From: an uncultured bacterium
GTDB taxonomy: Bacteria > Bacillota > Clostridia > Lachnospirales > Lachnospiraceae
Length of the DNA: 51,979 nt
Direction: 5' to 3'
Assembly (NCBI GenBank): GCA_947063875.1
Contig: CAMSTY010000022.1
Span: 1 to 51,979, forward strand
The translations under genes were made by a program, and so were the position numbers. Of this stretch, positions 8,674-17,646 are shown one piece after another (the first letter of the stretch is position 1; every line of letters begins with the position of its first letter). The notes beneath the pieces were generated by a model. That model was given only the letters and a program-made list of their open reading frames with translations, did no database searches and was not told where the DNA came from.

Positions 8674-9486
8674 ATGAAGATAGGAGTTCGTGCCCATGAT
8701 TATGGGAAAAGGAAGATTGAGGAGATGGCTGCCCTTCTTCATGATGAAGGGTATGGAGCGGCTCAGCTGGTTTTGCCGAAGGCTTTTCGGGAAATCGACG
8801 GTTATGAGGATGTGACGCCGGGAATTTTGGAGCGGGTGCGTCGGGCGTTTGAGAAAAACGGCGTGGAGATTCCGGTGCTGGGGTGTTACATGGACTTGGG
8901 TAACCCGGATGGGCAGATGCGGGAGCATGGGGTGAAAACCTTGGAAAAGTGTCTGGCCTGGGGAAAGGAACTGGGAGCCGGAGTAGTGGGGACGGAGACC
9001 GCTTATCCCCGTCTGACGGAGGAGGAGAAACGGGTGTGGAAGCCTTTTATGATGGACAGCATTAAACGGGTGATGGAGACGGCCTGCCGCGTGGATATGC
9101 GTCTGGCCCTGGAGCCGGTTTACTGGCATCCGCTGACGGATCTGGAGACGACTTTGGAGGTGGTACGGATGGTGGGGGATGAGAAGCATTTGCGGCTGAT
9201 CTTCGACGCTTCCAATCTGCTGGAATTCCCGGAGAGCACGGACCAGGATAAGCTGTGGAGCGAGTGGCTGGCGGGGATTGGGGCATATGTGGATGTTCTC
9301 CATATCAAGGATTTCAGCCTGGACCGGAGACAGCAGTATCAGCCGGAACCTCTGGGAAAAGGAGTGATACGTTATGAGGCCATCAGCCGCTGGCTGGAGG
9401 GGCAAAAGCGGGAGATCAGCCTGATCAGGGAGGAGATGAACCTTCTCTTTGTGAAGGAGGATTTGACGTTTATGCGGAATCTGTGA
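8674..9486 (+). CDS. Sugar phosphate isomerase/epimerase, xylose-isomerase-like TIM barrel
   Basis: The 270-residue protein starts MKIGVRAHDYGKRKIEEMA and follows the AP_endonuc_2/xylose-isomerase-like barrel. Likely metal ligands lie in 'GTETAYPR' (Glu), 'LALEPVYWHP' (Glu), 'LIFDASNLLEF' (Asp) and 'VLHIKDFSL' (His, Asp), in the standard order. An in-frame extension upstream to 8506 overlaps the esterase gene and looks non-coding, so ATG 8674 (GAGG 6 nt ahead) is chosen. Substrate unknown; the operon suggests a step in keto-uronate or rhamnose metabolism. Confidence 0.85.
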   Translation: MKIGVRAHDYGKRKIEEMAALLHDEGYGAAQLVLPKAFREIDGYEDVTPGILERVRRAFEKNGVEIPVLGCYMDLGNPDGQMREHGVKTLEKCLAWGKELGAGVVGTETAYPRLTEEEKRVWKPFMMDSIKRVMETACRVDMRLALEPVYWHPLTDLETTLEVVRMVGDEKHLRLIFDASNLLEFPESTDQDKLWSEWLAGIGAYVDVLHIKDFSLDRRQQYQPEPLGKGVIRYEAISRWLEGQKREISLIREEMNLLFVKEDLTFMRNL

Positions 9487-9551
9487 GAAGTAAGAAGCGA
9501 TTGTGCCGTGAAGCGTGCACAGTCTGGAGGAGAAATGAGGGTAACAAAAAT

Positions 9552-9592
9552 CCAGGGATCGGTGTAACTGATAAAATCACACCGATCCCTGG
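9552..9592. terminator. Bidirectional terminator hairpin
   Basis: CCAGGGATCGGTGT (9552-9565) pairs perfectly with ACACCGATCCCTGG (9579-9592). It is followed by TCCCTTTCTT on the plus strand and by a run of T (AAAAA at 9546-9550) on the minus strand. It lies between the convergent isomerase and surface-protein genes and can serve both. Confidence 0.8.
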
Positions 9593-9617
9593 TCCCTTTC
9601 TTAATCCCGCATAAAAG

Positions 9618-12600
9618 CTACCGTACAGGATTAAGCGTGTAAGCTGTAATAAAGTTCATCATCATTTGTGCCGCCTGCCCACGGGTGATTTGTCCCTGGA
9701 GATCCGGGTTCCCATTTTCAAAGCCATTGACAATGCCGTTTCTCATGGCCCAACTCATGGCTGCCTGGGAATCGCTGATTGGATTTGCATCCGCATAATA
9801 GGAGGGAGTAATCACGTTCACAGGAGATCCCGTGTATTTCCAGAGTATGGTAATCAGTTCCTCACCGGTCATATTGCTGTCCGGATCGGAGCCATTACTG
9901 ATGCCGCGTGCAGCCGCCCATTCCATGCTCCTGGTATACCATGCTGCGCCGCCGTTCGTCTCCGCTCCGTCGAAACGGGCCAGAGCCGTCATCAGCATAG
10001 CGCAGGACATGGGGCCATCGGGAGCAAAAGTTTCTGCGGTTGTGCCGTCGAGCAACTCTCTGGCCGTTACGAATGCCACCGCCTTCTCAAACTGGCTTCC
10101 GGCGGGAACATCCGAAAAACTCTTGCTGTTATCCATGATTTTCACTGTAACTCCATCAGGCAGAATTGCTACAACACTGTCCTTTGTGGAAACCGAAGCT
10201 TTCATCACTTCTGTGGAACCATCCTCATGGATGATAACGGCTACCGTGCCTGGGGCAGGAGACTGGGCAGGAATTGCCACCTTCGCCGGCCCGTTGCCGG
10301 TGTGGACGGTGATGGCCGGGGCCGCCGCTAAGTCTCGGACGACCAAAACTGCCGGGACCGGCAAAGAAACCGCCGCGCCGCGCAGCCGGGCATTGCTGAC
10401 TGCCGAAGAAGACAAAGTAACTTCTGCCTCCACCCTGCCGGCAGCATCGGCGCTTATCCTGGTGACGGTTCCGTCTTTCTGCGTCGTAGTAGTGATACTG
10501 GAACCGTCTGAAAATTGTTGCACATCGGTGGCAGCTTCATTGTCAGATTCATCAAAACTGCTGCTGGAACCACTCGAGGAACCACTCGAGGAGCCACCCA
10601 AAGAGCCACCGGAAGAACCGGTTGAAGGAATAGAAGCGGTCTGGCGATAATAACAGACCCTGCAATCTCGATGCCTGCTTCCGCTTTGGGAAGCCGTTGC
10701 TCTTACATCAATTATCCAGCCGCCGTAGCTGTGCATTCCGTAACCGTCTTTCTCTCTGCTGCTGGTTATATGGCAATCGCCATTGCACTCGTGCCAGTGG
10801 CTGGTCTTGTCGTAACTCCAGCTTTGAGACCAGCTGTGCTTGTGGTCAGTCTCATCGCCGTCGGGTTGGAAATCTCCCGGATCATTGGGTTCCTCGGCAA
10901 AGGGGTCGTCGAATTCAGCATTGAAAATTACTGTTGTATGCTCAAGAGACGGTTTCAGATATACCGTCATCATGCTCTCCCATTCTGCCTCACTGCCGCC
11001 GAAATATATAGTTTGTAAACGTTTGCATGAGGAAAACGGATTTTCTCCGATTTCCTTTACGTTTGCCGGAATATACAGCGAAGGGAGAGAAGAACAGGAT
11101 TCGAACATACCGGCACTAATGCGGTCTGCCATCTGAGGCAGTGTTACGCTTGTTAATTCCCAACATTGAGCGAACAAATTATCACCCAGACTTACCGTCC
11201 CTGTGCCAGGCATAAATCTCACACGGGTCATCTTAGAACAACTCGTAAATGCTCCTGCCCCCACCGAAGTAATACTTGCCGGGAAATCGATATAGGCCAG
11301 GCTCGTACAGCCGCGAAAGGCATTATCCCCAATGGTTTCCACTCCTTCAAAAACCGTCACCGAAGTGAGATTTGCGCAATCAGAGAAAGCATTGATTCCG
11401 ATATCCGCAACTGTTCCGGGAATCGTCACAGAAATCAATTTTGCCCCATTAAAAGCGCCTGTACCAATGTTCGTTACGCCATCAGGAATATAGACACTGA
11501 GAGCATCACTCCTGCAAAATACATAGTCGCCTATGCCTGTCACACCTTTCTCAATGACAATGGTGCTGACATAGTGTCCATCCCAGGGCAGAAGATCGCC
11601 GCTAGAATAATCCGGGATCTCCCCTCTGCCGGAGATCGTCAGTACCCCGGCATTGGTCAGCGACCAGTTCAGGCTTCCGATCTTCCCATCCTGTATCAGT
11701 TCTTCGTCCTCAGGGTCATCCAAGGGGGCATACCCCTCGGGATAACGCGTAATCATATAACTTGCGGTTAAAACTTCCGACTGACTCAATACGCGTCCCC
11801 AGTGAACGGATTTGTTGTGGTTGGCTTCTGCGATTACCACGCCTCCTGCGCTCTTTTGCAGCACAATCACACTATGGCTGTTATTATTTACCCTCAGGAT
11901 ATCACCGACTTTCACATCCTCAAACGTAAAACTGCCCTTTGTGATTACCCTTGCAGGTAAAGAGCCGAAGGCTTCATCGCTGAGGATGAAAGCAAAGGCG
12001 GAACAACCCACGCCACGGTTTGAGCCATATATTTTCCCGCCTTTCCAGACGTAGGAATCACCAAGAGGCCCATCATTCCCATAGGGCGTAAAATTCGTCC
12101 ATGTCATACCCTCGGGATATTCTTCCTTTAAGGCAATCATAGCCTCGTAAGCCTCCTGATAGGTCGGAACAGGCCCTGTAGCTACTCTGGCGAGCATGTC
12201 AGCCGGATCAAAGTAACCGCACTCGGTACAAACATTGTCAGCGCTATAATTGTGTTCCGCGTACCCCTCCTTCTCACTGCTGCCAGTCACAGGACATCCT
12301 TCCTCGTCACACTCATGCCAGTGGCCGTTTTCGTCATAACTCCAGTCCGCAGACCAGTTGTGTTCATGTATTTCGGATATGAGATCCTCAGACGGCTTCC
12401 CACCAGGATCTTCGGGATCGGCAAACGATTCGTCATTGGAATCTTCAGGCGAATCCTCCTCTTTAAAATCTTCGCCGATATCTGGTTTTGTTTCTTCTTC
12501 GGTATCCGGATCTGCCTCATCACCGGCATCCGGGTCTGCTGCACCTCCGGCATCCGGGTCTGCTGCACCTCCGGCATCCGGGTCTGCTGCACTTCCGGCA

Positions 12601-13079
12601 TCCGGGTCTGCGGTACCTCCGGCATCCGGGTCTGCGGTACCTCCGGCATCCGGGTCTGCTGCACTTCCGGCATCCGGGTCTGCGGTACCTCCGGCATCCG
12701 GGTCTGCGGTATTTCCGGTATTCGGGTCTGTGGTACCTCCGGCATCCGGGTCTGTGGTACCTCCGGCATCCGGGTCTGCGGTACCTCCGGCATCCGGGTC
12801 TGTTGCATTTCCGGTATCCGGGTCTGTTGCATTTCCGGTATCCGGGTCTGTTGCACCTCCGGCATCCGGGTCTGCCGTACCTCCGGTGTCCGGATCTGTC
12901 TCACCTCCGGTATCCGGATTTGCGGCCTCGCCGGTTTCCGGTCCGGCTTCTGATTTGATGTCTGTCGTTACTGTGGGGCCGGTTGGCCCATTCGCCGCTG
13001 CCGCCCCTATAGTAGAGAACACCATAGAGGAAGTAACTGCCAGCGAAAGCAGCCATTTCCGTTTCCGCTTCCAATTCAT
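9618..13079 (-). CDS. Large secreted surface protein: octapeptide repeat, cysteine-peptidase-like domain, LRRs, SLH-like repeats
   Basis: The 1153-residue protein begins with a signal peptide (1-30). A Pro/Asp/Gly octapeptide repeat spans 55-198. A His/Cys module (about 238-288, 'HNWSADWSYDENGHWHECD') recurs near 760-825. Between them is a papain-like/NlpC-type domain with C359 in 'GVGCSAFAF' and H402 in 'NNSHSVIVL', then 'VIAEANHNKS'. BspA-type LRR_5 repeats cover about 500-690. The C-terminus (about 985-1150) has SLH-like repeats ('FSDVPAGSQFEKAVAFVTARELL', 'ITRGQAAQMMMNFI') that could bind wall polymers. AAGGAGG lies 6-7 nt before the start. Probably an adhesin with hydrolase activity; function not known. 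Confidence 0.88.
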   Translation of the reverse strand: MNWKRKRKWLLSLAVTSSMVFSTIGAAAANGPTGPTVTTDIKSEAGPETGEAANPDTGGETDPDTGGTADPDAGGATDPDTGNATDPDTGNATDPDAGGTADPDAGGTTDPDAGGTTDPNTGNTADPDAGGTADPDAGSAADPDAGGTADPDAGGTADPDAGSAADPDAGGAADPDAGGAADPDAGDEADPDTEEETKPDIGEDFKEEDSPEDSNDESFADPEDPGGKPSEDLISEIHEHNWSADWSYDENGHWHECDEEGCPVTGSSEKEGYAEHNYSADNVCTECGYFDPADMLARVATGPVPTYQEAYEAMIALKEEYPEGMTWTNFTPYGNDGPLGDSYVWKGGKIYGSNRGVGCSAFAFILSDEAFGSLPARVITKGSFTFEDVKVGDILRVNNNSHSVIVLQKSAGGVVIAEANHNKSVHWGRVLSQSEVLTASYMITRYPEGYAPLDDPEDEELIQDGKIGSLNWSLTNAGVLTISGRGEIPDYSSGDLLPWDGHYVSTIVIEKGVTGIGDYVFCRSDALSVYIPDGVTNIGTGAFNGAKLISVTIPGTVADIGINAFSDCANLTSVTVFEGVETIGDNAFRGCTSLAYIDFPASITSVGAGAFTSCSKMTRVRFMPGTGTVSLGDNLFAQCWELTSVTLPQMADRISAGMFESCSSLPSLYIPANVKEIGENPFSSCKRLQTIYFGGSEAEWESMMTVYLKPSLEHTTVIFNAEFDDPFAEEPNDPGDFQPDGDETDHKHSWSQSWSYDKTSHWHECNGDCHITSSREKDGYGMHSYGGWIIDVRATASQSGSRHRDCRVCYYRQTASIPSTGSSGGSLGGSSSGSSSGSSSSFDESDNEAATDVQQFSDGSSITTTTQKDGTVTRISADAAGRVEAEVTLSSSAVSNARLRGAAVSLPVPAVLVVRDLAAAPAITVHTGNGPAKVAIPAQSPAPGTVAVIIHEDGSTEVMKASVSTKDSVVAILPDGVTVKIMDNSKSFSDVPAGSQFEKAVAFVTARELLDGTTAETFAPDGPMSCAMLMTALARFDGAETNGGAAWYTRSMEWAAARGISNGSDPDSNMTGEELITILWKYTGSPVNVITPSYYADANPISDSQAAMSWAMRNGIVNGFENGNPDLQGQITRGQAAQMMMNFITAYTLNPVR
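12486..12917 (-). repeat. 24-bp tandem repeat encoding PDAGG(T/A)AD octapeptides
   Basis: About 18 units of 24 nt (plus-strand core CCGGCATCCGGGTCTGC) encode PDAGGTAD, PDTGNATD, PDAGSAAD and similar. Units differ at a few positions, so it is in frame and of variable length by design. Every frame on the two strands stays largely open here, which creates long false ORFs. It is a stalk-like, acidic, proline-rich linker. Confidence 0.9.
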
Positions 13080-13437
13080 GTTAACCTCCTTGCAAATACA
13101 CGATCATTTGATACGATTACAGGGCCGTTTAGTGCACGGCCTGCTCCGGCGAAGCGGGAGCACCGCTCATCTGCGCCTTGCCAATGAAAAATAATACTGC
13201 GAAGATTTTGCCGGATATCATGCAGACAGCACACCAGGTTGTGCCCTTTCTTACGAGGACAGTTACATTATATTCCTTTAATCCATAAAAATCAACGAAA
13301 TCAGTGGCTATTGATCCTTCTCCCGCTGCTGACATAGCCTTTTAAGGATTGCGGAGGTTTCTCATTTAACCGGTTGTATTCCAAACAAAATTATGTTATA
13401 TGATGATACAAGGGGTATTAGGAAAAGGGGGAGCAAG
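13080..13437. other. 358-bp divergent intergenic region
   Basis: This region separates the surface protein (minus) from an AraC regulator (plus). It contains the surface-gene RBS on the minus strand, a small GC hairpin near 13150-13170, and a plus-strand promoter candidate near 13374. A 68-codon minus-strand frame at 13129-13335 lacks a ribosome binding site and protein-like composition. Confidence 0.55.
13374..13402 (+). promoter_or_regulatory. Promoter candidate for the rhamnose AraC regulator
   Basis: TTGTAT (13374-13379), a 17-nt spacer and TATATG (13397-13402) lie about 35 nt before the start of the AraC gene. Both boxes are imperfect. Confidence 0.35.
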
Positions 13438-14421
13438 ATGGATCAGGAACTGATAGACGCACTGAAAGAAATCACACCGGAGGAGCAGTCCTATCTGGAT
13501 GGGGATATCCAGGTGGATTGGGAGATTTACACCCGGAACGGTTTAAGCGAGATTGACTCTCAGCAGTTTTTGAAAAAGGGGCATTTGATTACCGTGAGAC
13601 ATCACAGCCGGTTTGTGGAGTTCCCTGCTCACCGGCACAATTATATCGAGATTATGTATGTGTGCAGCGGGACCATCACCAACTGGATAGACGGTAAGGA
13701 ACTGGTGATGCAAAAAGGGGATATTCTGCTTTTGAATCAGCAGGTAAAACATGAGGTGAAAAAGGCGGGATACGAGGATATCGGGATTAACTTTATTGCA
13801 CTGCCGGAATTTTTCGATGTGCCTCTTCAGATGATGCGGGAGAGCAATGTGATTGTGGATTTTCTGGCGGGGATTTTCCGGCAGAGCAGCTCGGTGCCCC
13901 GGTATCTGCTGTTTCAGCTTGGCCGGCAGAAGGGGATTGAGAATCTTATGGAAAATATGATCCGTTCCATGGTGAACCGGATGGAACATGAAGATGTGAT
14001 CAATCAATATTCCATGGGACTGGTGTTTTTGTATCTGGCCAATCATATGGACAGCCTGACGGAAGATTCTTCCCAAAGCTACCGGGATATTGTAATTCAG
14101 GCTACGCTGAAATATATTGACACACAATACCGGACGGCGAGTTTAAGCCATATTGCGGAGGACTTTCATCAATCGCTGTCGGTTTTAAGCAAGATGATCA
14201 AGCAGGACACAGGCTTCACCTTTCAGGAACTTCTGATACGGAAGCGCTGCCAGAAGGCGGTGATGCTGTTAGTGGAGACGGATATTCCGGTGGAGGAGAT
14301 TCTTTCCAATATCGGGTATGAAAATCAGAGCCATTTTTACCGGCAGTTTAAAAAACGGTATGGCATGACGCCGGGAAAGTATCGGGTGAGCCATAGGAGG
14401 GATGAAAGAATCCGGATTTGA
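13438..14421 (+). CDS. AraC-family regulator, probable activator of the rhamnose operon
   Basis: The 327-residue protein has a cupin (about 45-135; 'HSRFVEFPAHRHNYIEIMYVC') and an AraC DNA-binding domain at 225-320: 'ASLSHIAEDFHQSLSVLSKMIKQDTG' and 'IPVEEILSNIGYENQSHFYRQFKKRY', ending 'MTPGKYR'. ATG 13438 follows GGGGAG by 5 nt; an earlier in-frame ATG at 13393 has no RBS. It stands directly upstream of rhaMBAD in the same direction with its own gap and the operon promoter between, so a RhaR/RhaS-like role is likely, by position rather than by sequence identity. Confidence 0.88.
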   Translation: MDQELIDALKEITPEEQSYLDGDIQVDWEIYTRNGLSEIDSQQFLKKGHLITVRHHSRFVEFPAHRHNYIEIMYVCSGTITNWIDGKELVMQKGDILLLNQQVKHEVKKAGYEDIGINFIALPEFFDVPLQMMRESNVIVDFLAGIFRQSSSVPRYLLFQLGRQKGIENLMENMIRSMVNRMEHEDVINQYSMGLVFLYLANHMDSLTEDSSQSYRDIVIQATLKYIDTQYRTASLSHIAEDFHQSLSVLSKMIKQDTGFTFQELLIRKRCQKAVMLLVETDIPVEEILSNIGYENQSHFYRQFKKRYGMTPGKYRVSHRRDERIRI

Positions 14422-14459
14422 GTGGAAAATGCGGTCAGTTTGTTAGTCAAGAAACGGCA

Positions 14460-14488
14460 TTGAGGCCTCTTTTCGTTTTCGCTATAAT
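14460..14488 (+). promoter_or_regulatory. Promoter of the rhaMBAD operon
   Basis: TTGAGG (14460-14465), 17 nt, TATAAT (14483-14488). The -10 is perfect and the -35 is weak, as expected for an activator-dependent promoter. It is 62 nt before rhaM. Confidence 0.6.
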
Positions 14489-14550
14489 TGGTTTTGCGAA
14501 GACAGGAAAGAGGTCGTTTTTTTCCGCAGAGAAGGTTGGAGGGATAACAG

Positions 14551-14865
14551 ATGGTGAGAAAGGGTTTCAAAATGTTTTTGAATCCGGGCATGGCCCAGGA
14601 GTATGAGAGACGTCATAATGAGTTATGGCCGGAGATGAAGGAAATGATTCATAAGTATGGAGGGCAGAACTATTCGATTTTCCTGGATAAGGAAACGAAT
14701 GTCCTTTACGGGTATCTGGAGGTGGAGGACGAGGGGGAATGGGCCAGGTCCGCAGATACTCCGGTCAACCGGAAGTGGTGGGATTTTATGGCAGATATCA
14801 TGGAGGTGAATCCGGATAACAGCCCGGTGTGCAGGGACCTTCAGCCGGTGTTTCATCTGGATTAG
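14551..14865 (+). CDS. rhaM: L-rhamnose mutarotase
   Basis: This 104-residue protein has the full RhaM pattern: 'NPGMAQEYERRHNELWPEM' with the catalytic-region His, 'YSIFLDKETNVLYGYLEVED' and the C-terminal 'NRKWWDFMADIMEVNPDNSP..RDLQPVFHL'. It interconverts alpha- and beta-L-rhamnopyranose so that the isomerase sees the right anomer. GGAGG lies 8 nt before the ATG. First gene of the operon; rhaB begins 15 nt later. Confidence 0.96.
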   Translation: MVRKGFKMFLNPGMAQEYERRHNELWPEMKEMIHKYGGQNYSIFLDKETNVLYGYLEVEDEGEWARSADTPVNRKWWDFMADIMEVNPDNSPVCRDLQPVFHLD

Positions 14866-14880
14866 CACAAGGAGGGGACT

Positions 14881-16302
14881 ATGGGGCAGAATTATTATCT
14901 GGCGGTGGATATCGGCGCTTCCAGCGGCCGCCACATTCTGGGACACAGGGAAAAGGGAAAGATGGTCCTGGAGGAGATTTACCGTTTTGAAAACGGTATG
15001 GATAAGCAGGACGGAAAACTTTTGTGGAATACCAGGCGCCTGTTTGAAGAGATTGTAAATGGTATGGAAAAGTGCCGGGAACAGGGTAAGATACCGGTCA
15101 GCATGTCCATCGATACCTGGGCGGTGGATTATGTGCTGCTGGACAAACAGGATCAGGTACTGGGAGATACCTACGGCTACCGGGACGGCAGGACGCTTGG
15201 CATGGATAAGGAGGTATACCGGATTTTGCCGGAGGAGAGGCTGTATGAGAGAACCGGTATTCAGAAGCAGGTTTTCAATACCATTTATCAGCTGATGGCG
15301 GTGAAGCAACAGATGCCGGAACTTCTGGAAAGAGCAGAGACATTTTTGATGCTTCCCGATTATTTCCAGTTTCTGCTGACCGGGAATAAGGTTTCGGAAT
15401 ATACCAACGGCACCTCCACCCAGCTGGTGAGTCCTGTAGATAAGCAGTGGGACAGAGGGCTGATGGATATGCTGGGGTACCCGAAGGGCATGTTTCTTCC
15501 TTTGCAGATGCCGGGAACCCTGGTGGGAAGCTTGAAGGAGGAGATCCGGTCCCGTGTGGGATTTGACTGTCAGGTGACGCTCTGCGCCAGCCACGATACG
15601 GCTTCGGCGGTGATGGCTATGCCGGTAGCGGGAGATGAAGGCTGCTATATCAGTTCCGGTACCTGGTCTTTGATGGGAACGGAACTTTCCGAGGCCATCT
15701 GTACCCCGGAGGGCAGGAAAAGTAATTTTACCAATGAGGGGGGATATGAATATCGGTTCCGTTATCTGAAAAATATTATGGGCCTGTGGATGATTCAGTC
15801 GGTGCGCCACGAGCAGAAGGATGCCTATTCCTTTGCCCGGCTTTGTGAGATGGCGGCGGAGTGCAGCGATTTCCCTTCCCGGGTGGATGTAAATGATGAC
15901 AGCTTTCTTGCGCCGGCCAGCATGACGGAAGCGATCCAGGAGTACTGCCGGAAGACAGGGCAGAAGGTTCCGGCGGCAGTGGGAGAGATTGCGGCAGTGA
16001 TATATCAAAGCCTGGCTCAGAGTTACGGGCAGACGGTGAAGGAGCTGGAGACGGTTACAGGAAAGCACTTTAGCCGGATTCATGTGATCGGCGGAGGCTC
16101 TAACGCCGCTTATTTAAACCAGCTGACGGCCGATGCCACGGGAAAGAAGGTTTATGCAGGCCCCAAAGAGGCCACGGCGGTGGGGAACCTGATGGCTCAG
16201 ATGATTCAAAACGGGGAGTTTGCCGGACTTTCCGAGGCCAGGAAGTGTGTGTTTGAGTCTTTTGAGATTGAAAGCTATGAGCCTCAGGGGCGGTGGAAAT
16301 AA
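14881..16302 (+). CDS. rhaB: Rhamnulokinase
   Basis: The 473-residue FGGY-family kinase phosphorylates L-rhamnulose at O1. The N-terminal phosphate motif 'AVDIGASSGRHIL' is at 8-20, 'MSIDTWAVDYVLLD' near 76-90 carries the FGGY acidic residue, 'SSGTWSLMGTEL' is near 259 and the second ATP motif 'IHVIGGGSNAAYLNQL' is near 400. Length is normal. AAGGAGG lies 5 nt before the ATG. Located between rhaM and rhaA on one strand. Confidence 0.96.
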   Translation: MGQNYYLAVDIGASSGRHILGHREKGKMVLEEIYRFENGMDKQDGKLLWNTRRLFEEIVNGMEKCREQGKIPVSMSIDTWAVDYVLLDKQDQVLGDTYGYRDGRTLGMDKEVYRILPEERLYERTGIQKQVFNTIYQLMAVKQQMPELLERAETFLMLPDYFQFLLTGNKVSEYTNGTSTQLVSPVDKQWDRGLMDMLGYPKGMFLPLQMPGTLVGSLKEEIRSRVGFDCQVTLCASHDTASAVMAMPVAGDEGCYISSGTWSLMGTELSEAICTPEGRKSNFTNEGGYEYRFRYLKNIMGLWMIQSVRHEQKDAYSFARLCEMAAECSDFPSRVDVNDDSFLAPASMTEAIQEYCRKTGQKVPAAVGEIAAVIYQSLAQSYGQTVKELETVTGKHFSRIHVIGGGSNAAYLNQLTADATGKKVYAGPKEATAVGNLMAQMIQNGEFAGLSEARKCVFESFEIESYEPQGRWK

Positions 16303-16344
16303 ACGGATGTCAAAAAACAGGAATGATTGAAGGAGGAAATAAAA

Positions 16345-17601
16345 ATGACAGCAGCAGAGAGATATGCAGCAGCAAAGGAACAGTACGCAAGGGTTGGCGT
16401 TGACACGGATGCCGCCATTGCATGGTTAAAGGAAATTCCGGTTTCGCTTCATTGCTGGCAGGGGGATGACGTGATTGGCTTTGATCATGACGGGCCGCTG
16501 ACCGGAGGCATTCAGACTACGGGCAATTATCCGGGGAAGGCGAGGACGCCAGAGGAACTGATGGCAGATATTGACGAGGTACTGAAGCTGACGCCGGGAA
16601 AAAAGAAACTGAATCTCCATGCCAGCTATGCCATCTTTGAAGACGGAAAATTTGTGGACCGGGACAAGATTGAGCCGAAGCATTTTGCCAAATGGGTGGA
16701 GTTTGCCAAGGAGCGGGGGCTGGGGCTGGATTTTAACCCTACCTTTTTCTCTCATGACAAGATTAAGGACGGCCTGACCCTTTCCAGCCCGGATGAGGAG
16801 GTACGGCGGTTCTGGATTGAGCACGGGAAAGCCTGCATCCGTATTTCAGAGTATTTCGCCAAAGAGACCGGAGTCCCCTGTGTCATGAATATCTGGACCG
16901 GCGACGGTTCCAAGGATATTCCGGCTGACCGGTTAGGGCCCAGAGAGCGTTACCGGGCGGCTATTGAGGAGATTATCGCTGAACCCCATGACCCGAAGCT
17001 GGTGAAGCCTTGTGTGGAATCGAAGGTATTTGGCATCGGCGTGGAGTCCTATACGGTGGGAAGCGCCGAGTTTGCCCTGTCTTTTGCGGCCACTCATGAG
17101 GGATGCCTTCCTCTGATGGACAACGGGCATTATCATCCCACGGAGGTGGTTTCCGACAAGATTCCGGCCCTGCTGGCTTTCTTCCCGGAGATTGCCCTGC
17201 ACATCACCCGGCCGGTGCGGTGGGATTCGGACCATGTGGTGCTGTTTGATGATGAGACGAGGGAAATGGCTAAGGAGATTGTCCGGTCTGACGCCTTAGA
17301 CCGGGTGGATATGGCCCTGGATTATTTTGACGCCAGCATCAACCGGATTTCTGCGTGGACCGTGGGTTTTAGAAGCTGGCAGAAGGCTTTGCTTTCTGCG
17401 CTCTGCACTCCTTATGAAGAGTTGAAAAAGCTTCAGGACGACGGAAACTGGACGGAACTGATGGTGCGCCAGGAGGCGATAAAGGTTCTGCCTTTCGGGG
17501 ATGTGTGGAGCGAGTATTGCAGAAATTGCGGTACCTCAGAAGAGGAATGGTTTGCCGAAGTGAAGCGTTATGAGGCAGAGGTGTTGGCGAAGAGGGCCTG
17601 A
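16345..17601 (+). CDS. rhaA: L-rhamnose isomerase
   Basis: The 418-residue protein converts L-rhamnose to L-rhamnulose. It has the RhaA start 'AAERYAAAKEQYARVGVDTDAA', 'SLHCWQGDDVIGFD', 'NIWTGDGSKDIPADRLGPRERY' and the metal-binding block 'LMDNGHYHPTEVVSDKI'. ATG 16345 (AGGAGG 8 nt ahead) is chosen over an in-frame ATG 18 nt earlier that overlaps the RBS. Confidence 0.97.
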   Translation: MTAAERYAAAKEQYARVGVDTDAAIAWLKEIPVSLHCWQGDDVIGFDHDGPLTGGIQTTGNYPGKARTPEELMADIDEVLKLTPGKKKLNLHASYAIFEDGKFVDRDKIEPKHFAKWVEFAKERGLGLDFNPTFFSHDKIKDGLTLSSPDEEVRRFWIEHGKACIRISEYFAKETGVPCVMNIWTGDGSKDIPADRLGPRERYRAAIEEIIAEPHDPKLVKPCVESKVFGIGVESYTVGSAEFALSFAATHEGCLPLMDNGHYHPTEVVSDKIPALLAFFPEIALHITRPVRWDSDHVVLFDDETREMAKEIVRSDALDRVDMALDYFDASINRISAWTVGFRSWQKALLSALCTPYEELKKLQDDGNWTELMVRQEAIKVLPFGDVWSEYCRNCGTSEEEWFAEVKRYEAEVLAKRA

Positions 17602-17646
17602 AGGGAAACGGAAAAGGAACAAAACAGAAAAGGAGTGTAGGAAGCA

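Noticed and set aside
12486-12917. Possible CRISPR array because of regularly spaced repeats
   Set aside because: No unique spacers; units are contiguous, in frame and code for an octapeptide linker.
12252-12958. Long plus-strand and alternate minus-strand reading frames across the surface-protein repeat
   Set aside because: They are open only because a 24-nt repeat lacks stops in several frames; no RBS and absurd composition (repeated GIRVCGTS).
13129-13335. 68-codon minus-strand frame
   Set aside because: No ribosome binding site, no recognisable composition, in a divergent promoter region.
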